DNA from: JBFKOL01 sp041628815 | GTDB lineage: Bacteria; Bacteroidota; Bacteroidia; Chitinophagales; Saprospiraceae | NCBI GenBank assembly: GCA_041628815.1 | Contig: JBFKOL010000224.1 | Coordinates: 1 to 7,178 of the forward strand | DNA length: 7,178 bases | Reading direction: 5' to 3' | Shown: positions 7,077-7,178 of the stretch, in pieces | Layout: every line of letters begins with the position of its first letter | Position numbering within the stretch: the stretch's first letter is position 1 | Program-made: the position numbers and the translations under genes | Notes under the pieces: model-generated | Seen by the model: only the letters and a program-made list of their open reading frames with translations | Told to the model about the DNA's origin: nothing | The model's database searches: none

Positions 7077-7178
7077 CTCAAAAAAGGGAGGGGAGATGCA
7101 GTCGGGCTTACGCACACCCATATCATATTGTATAAATTCAGTTTCAATTATTTTCAACAAGACGTACGAATTGGGTAT

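Noticed and set aside
7096..7178. ATG after a GGGAGGGGAG purine run, open for 27 codons to the window edge on the plus strand
   Set aside because: The spacing to the ATG is only about 4 bases, the peptide shows no recognisable family or signal, the minus strand is also open here, and 27 codons without a stop is common by chance. It could be a real next gene, but the window ends too soon.

Overview
The window looks like chromosomal DNA of a Bacteroidota bacterium, probably a free-living or marine member of the Cytophagales type. This is inferred from three things: A-rich leaders without Shine-Dalgarno sequences before most starts, a promoter-like site of the Bacteroidota type (TTTG, 19 bases, TTATTTTG), and a gene content of exported peptidases, FG-GAP/VCBS propellers and lipoproteins. 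No sequence search was possible, so the phylum is a working assumption. No tRNA, rRNA, CRISPR array, transposase or integrase is visible.

Left part (1-1762): the window opens inside an M20D-type amidohydrolase/aminoacylase gene on the plus strand, whose 5' end is missing. It converges on a compact one-domain asparaginase-like gene on the minus strand. The roughly 200-base gap between their 3' ends holds a strong hairpin (1131-1156), either a terminator or a REP-like palindrome.

Middle (1763-2091): a gene-free divergent region. It carries one plausible Bacteroidota promoter pointing right and one short inverted repeat.

Right part (2092-7076): four co-directional genes with gaps of 32, 11 and 61 bases, very probably one operon. 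In order they encode a Tat-exported M19 dipeptidase-like protein that lacks part of the usual metal site, a secreted seven-repeat VCBS/FG-GAP beta-propeller, an exported metal-dependent amidohydrolase with an extra N-terminal domain of about 200 residues, and a RidA/YjgF-family protein with a lipoprotein signal. All four products carry export signals, so the operon appears to build an extracytoplasmic set of enzymes. The left-hand genes also act on C-N bonds of amino-acid derivatives. The common theme is breakdown of peptides, amides or N-acyl amino acids, with RidA possibly handling a reactive enamine/imine product. The substrate cannot be read from sequence. The unusual points are the RidA lipoprotein and the altered M19 site, both inside one fully exported operon. 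The last 102 bases hold no gene I can support.
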